DNA from: an uncultured bacterium
Lineage (GTDB): Bacteria > Latescibacterota > UBA2968 > UBA8231
Length of the DNA stretch: 32,197 nt
Direction of reading: 5' to 3'
Assembly: GCA_937942165.1 (NCBI GenBank)
Contig: CALDFW010000208.1
Location: 1-32,197, forward strand
In this document: piece after piece, positions 31,542 to 32,197 of the stretch
Layout: every line of letters starts with the position of its first letter
Numbering within the stretch: the stretch's first letter is position 1
Translations under genes and position numbers: made by a program
Notes under the pieces: model-generated
The model's database searches: none
Told to the model about the DNA's origin: nothing
Seen by the model: the letters and a program-made list of their open reading frames with translations, nothing else

Positions 31542-32197
31542 ATGAGTACACCCCTGCGCAGCGGTGTTTCGGCTGTATTTCGTGACCTATTGGTTTTTTG
31601 TGCGATATGTGCGCTGCCGGCAAGTGCGCTGGAACGACCGGAGGTTACGTTCAAGATTTTCCAATTCCCCGCCGATGCGATCCCCCGCATCGACGGCGAT
31701 ATATCCGACTGGGCGCTGGTGCCCGATGAATATGCCATCGGCATCGACCAGTTAAAAGACACGGTGCACGATAGTCCGGTAGATCGGGAGGACTTGGATG
31801 TGACCGTACGCGTGGGTTGGGTTAAGGGACTCAACAGGCTCTATTTCCTCTACGAGGCCTACGACGACTACTGGGATTTCAGCCATCGCGATCTGCACAA
31901 CGACATTTTCGAAGTGGTGGTCGACGGCGACGCGTCGGGCGGCCCGCTGATACCTCAGCTGCGCACCGATAAAGAGGTCAACGGGTTAGAGGGTCTGGAC
32001 GGCCACTTTAAGTTCCACGGCGTGCACGCGCAGAACTACCACGTGCTGACGCCTGCCGATGGCAAACCGTGGACCATGGTCTGGGGAGCCAACCAGTGGA
32101 TCTACGAATTGCCGTGGGCCAATGCGGCCGACGACTACGACTTCGAGCCTGGAGAAAGCGGCAAATATACGCTGGAATTCTGGATTACACCTTTTGA
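31542..32197 (+). CDS. Secreted CBM9-like protein, 3' end cut by window edge
   Basis: This gene is absent from the ORF track because no stop lies before the window end. It starts at ATG 31542, 8 bp after a perfect GAGGAGG (31527-31533), and stays open for 218 codons plus two bases. The N-terminus has a signal peptide (FRDLLVFCAICALPASA). The mature part begins FKIFQFPADAIPRIDGDISD and continues with NRLYFLYEAYDDYWDFSHRD and NDIFEVVVDGDASGG. These align in order with FQWPAGQEPVLDGDLSEWD, NRLYLMMERYDNYWD and SWEIMIDADHGGD of the protein at 12378, so the two are paralogues. EFWITPF at the edge matches the RIEIMTAAW strand there, so about a third of the protein is missing. The longer minus-strand ORF 31241-31834 overlapping it is a shadow. 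Confidence 0.88.
   Translation, partial: MSTPLRSGVSAVFRDLLVFCAICALPASALERPEVTFKIFQFPADAIPRIDGDISDWALVPDEYAIGIDQLKDTVHDSPVDREDLDVTVRVGWVKGLNRLYFLYEAYDDYWDFSHRDLHNDIFEVVVDGDASGGPLIPQLRTDKEVNGLEGLDGHFKFHGVHAQNYHVLTPADGKPWTMVWGANQWIYELPWANAADDYDFEPGESGKYTLEFWITPF

Noticed and set aside
31241-31834. Minus-strand 197-aa ORF at the window end
   Set aside because: It covers the end of a sulfatase and the signal-peptide region of the truncated CBM9-like gene. Both have strong + strand evidence.
1-32197. CRISPR arrays, tRNA or rRNA genes, insertion sequences, phage genes
   Set aside because: I looked in all intergenic gaps and saw no regular repeat-spacer pattern, cloverleaf, rRNA-like sequence, transposase or integrase motif.

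Overview
The window comes from an uncultured, diderm, heterotrophic bacterium with a moderate-to-high GC genome and the standard code (TGA is used as a stop). The gene set is three type I sulfatases, a DMFase-beta-like enzyme, a DUF6785-type membrane protein, CBM9-like secreted proteins and repeated discoidin/FlgD-Ig surface proteins. This resembles Candidatus Latescibacterota or Poribacteria-like lineages that live on sulfated or complex polysaccharides. The taxonomic guess is inference from gene content, not a marker-gene result. I see no rRNA, tRNA, CRISPR array, transposase or phage gene.

Layout. (1) 1-5453, + strand: a catabolic or hydrolytic cluster with the tail of a sulfatase, a homocitrate-synthase-like DRE-TIM metallolyase, a complete sulfatase, a Tat-exported DMFase-beta-like protein and a GNAT acetyltransferase. 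(2) 5540-11135, + strand: an uptake locus with a peptide-type (SBP_bac_5) binding protein, an unusual single polypeptide joining a family 1 sugar-binding protein to a MalF-like permease, and a MalG-like permease. No ATPase gene is present. (3) 11150-12061, - strand: a cupin/AraC-type regulator, convergent with the permease. Its promoter lies back to back with that of the next gene in a 316-bp control region. (4) 12378-13331: a secreted CBM9-like protein with its own 5' leader and a very strong intrinsic terminator. (5) 13469-27843, + strand: about 14 kb of surface genes, with three paralogous discoidin/FlgD-Ig secreted proteins, two paralogous large probable outer-membrane proteins with EF-hand-like loops, and a SurA-like lipoprotein with two parvulin domains. 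(6) 27962-31473: a DUF6785 multi-membrane-span protein and another sulfatase. (7) 31542-end: a second CBM9-like secreted protein, cut by the window edge and therefore missing from the ORF track.

How the parts may work together (inference). The CBM9-like and discoidin proteins would bind glycan at the cell surface, and the large paired proteins would form an outer-membrane conduit or scaffold. The parvulin lipoprotein would help fold them. Sulfatases and the DMFase-like enzyme would strip substituents, and the ABC components and the DUF6785 protein would bring products inside. The AraC regulator is placed to control the CBM9 gene and possibly the transporter. The most novel candidate is block 5. 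It has a SusCD-like logic but is built from different families, and its three discoidin/FlgD proteins share a recurrent short motif, Y-x2-L-x4-[KR]-G-x-[IV], that I cannot assign to any named domain.
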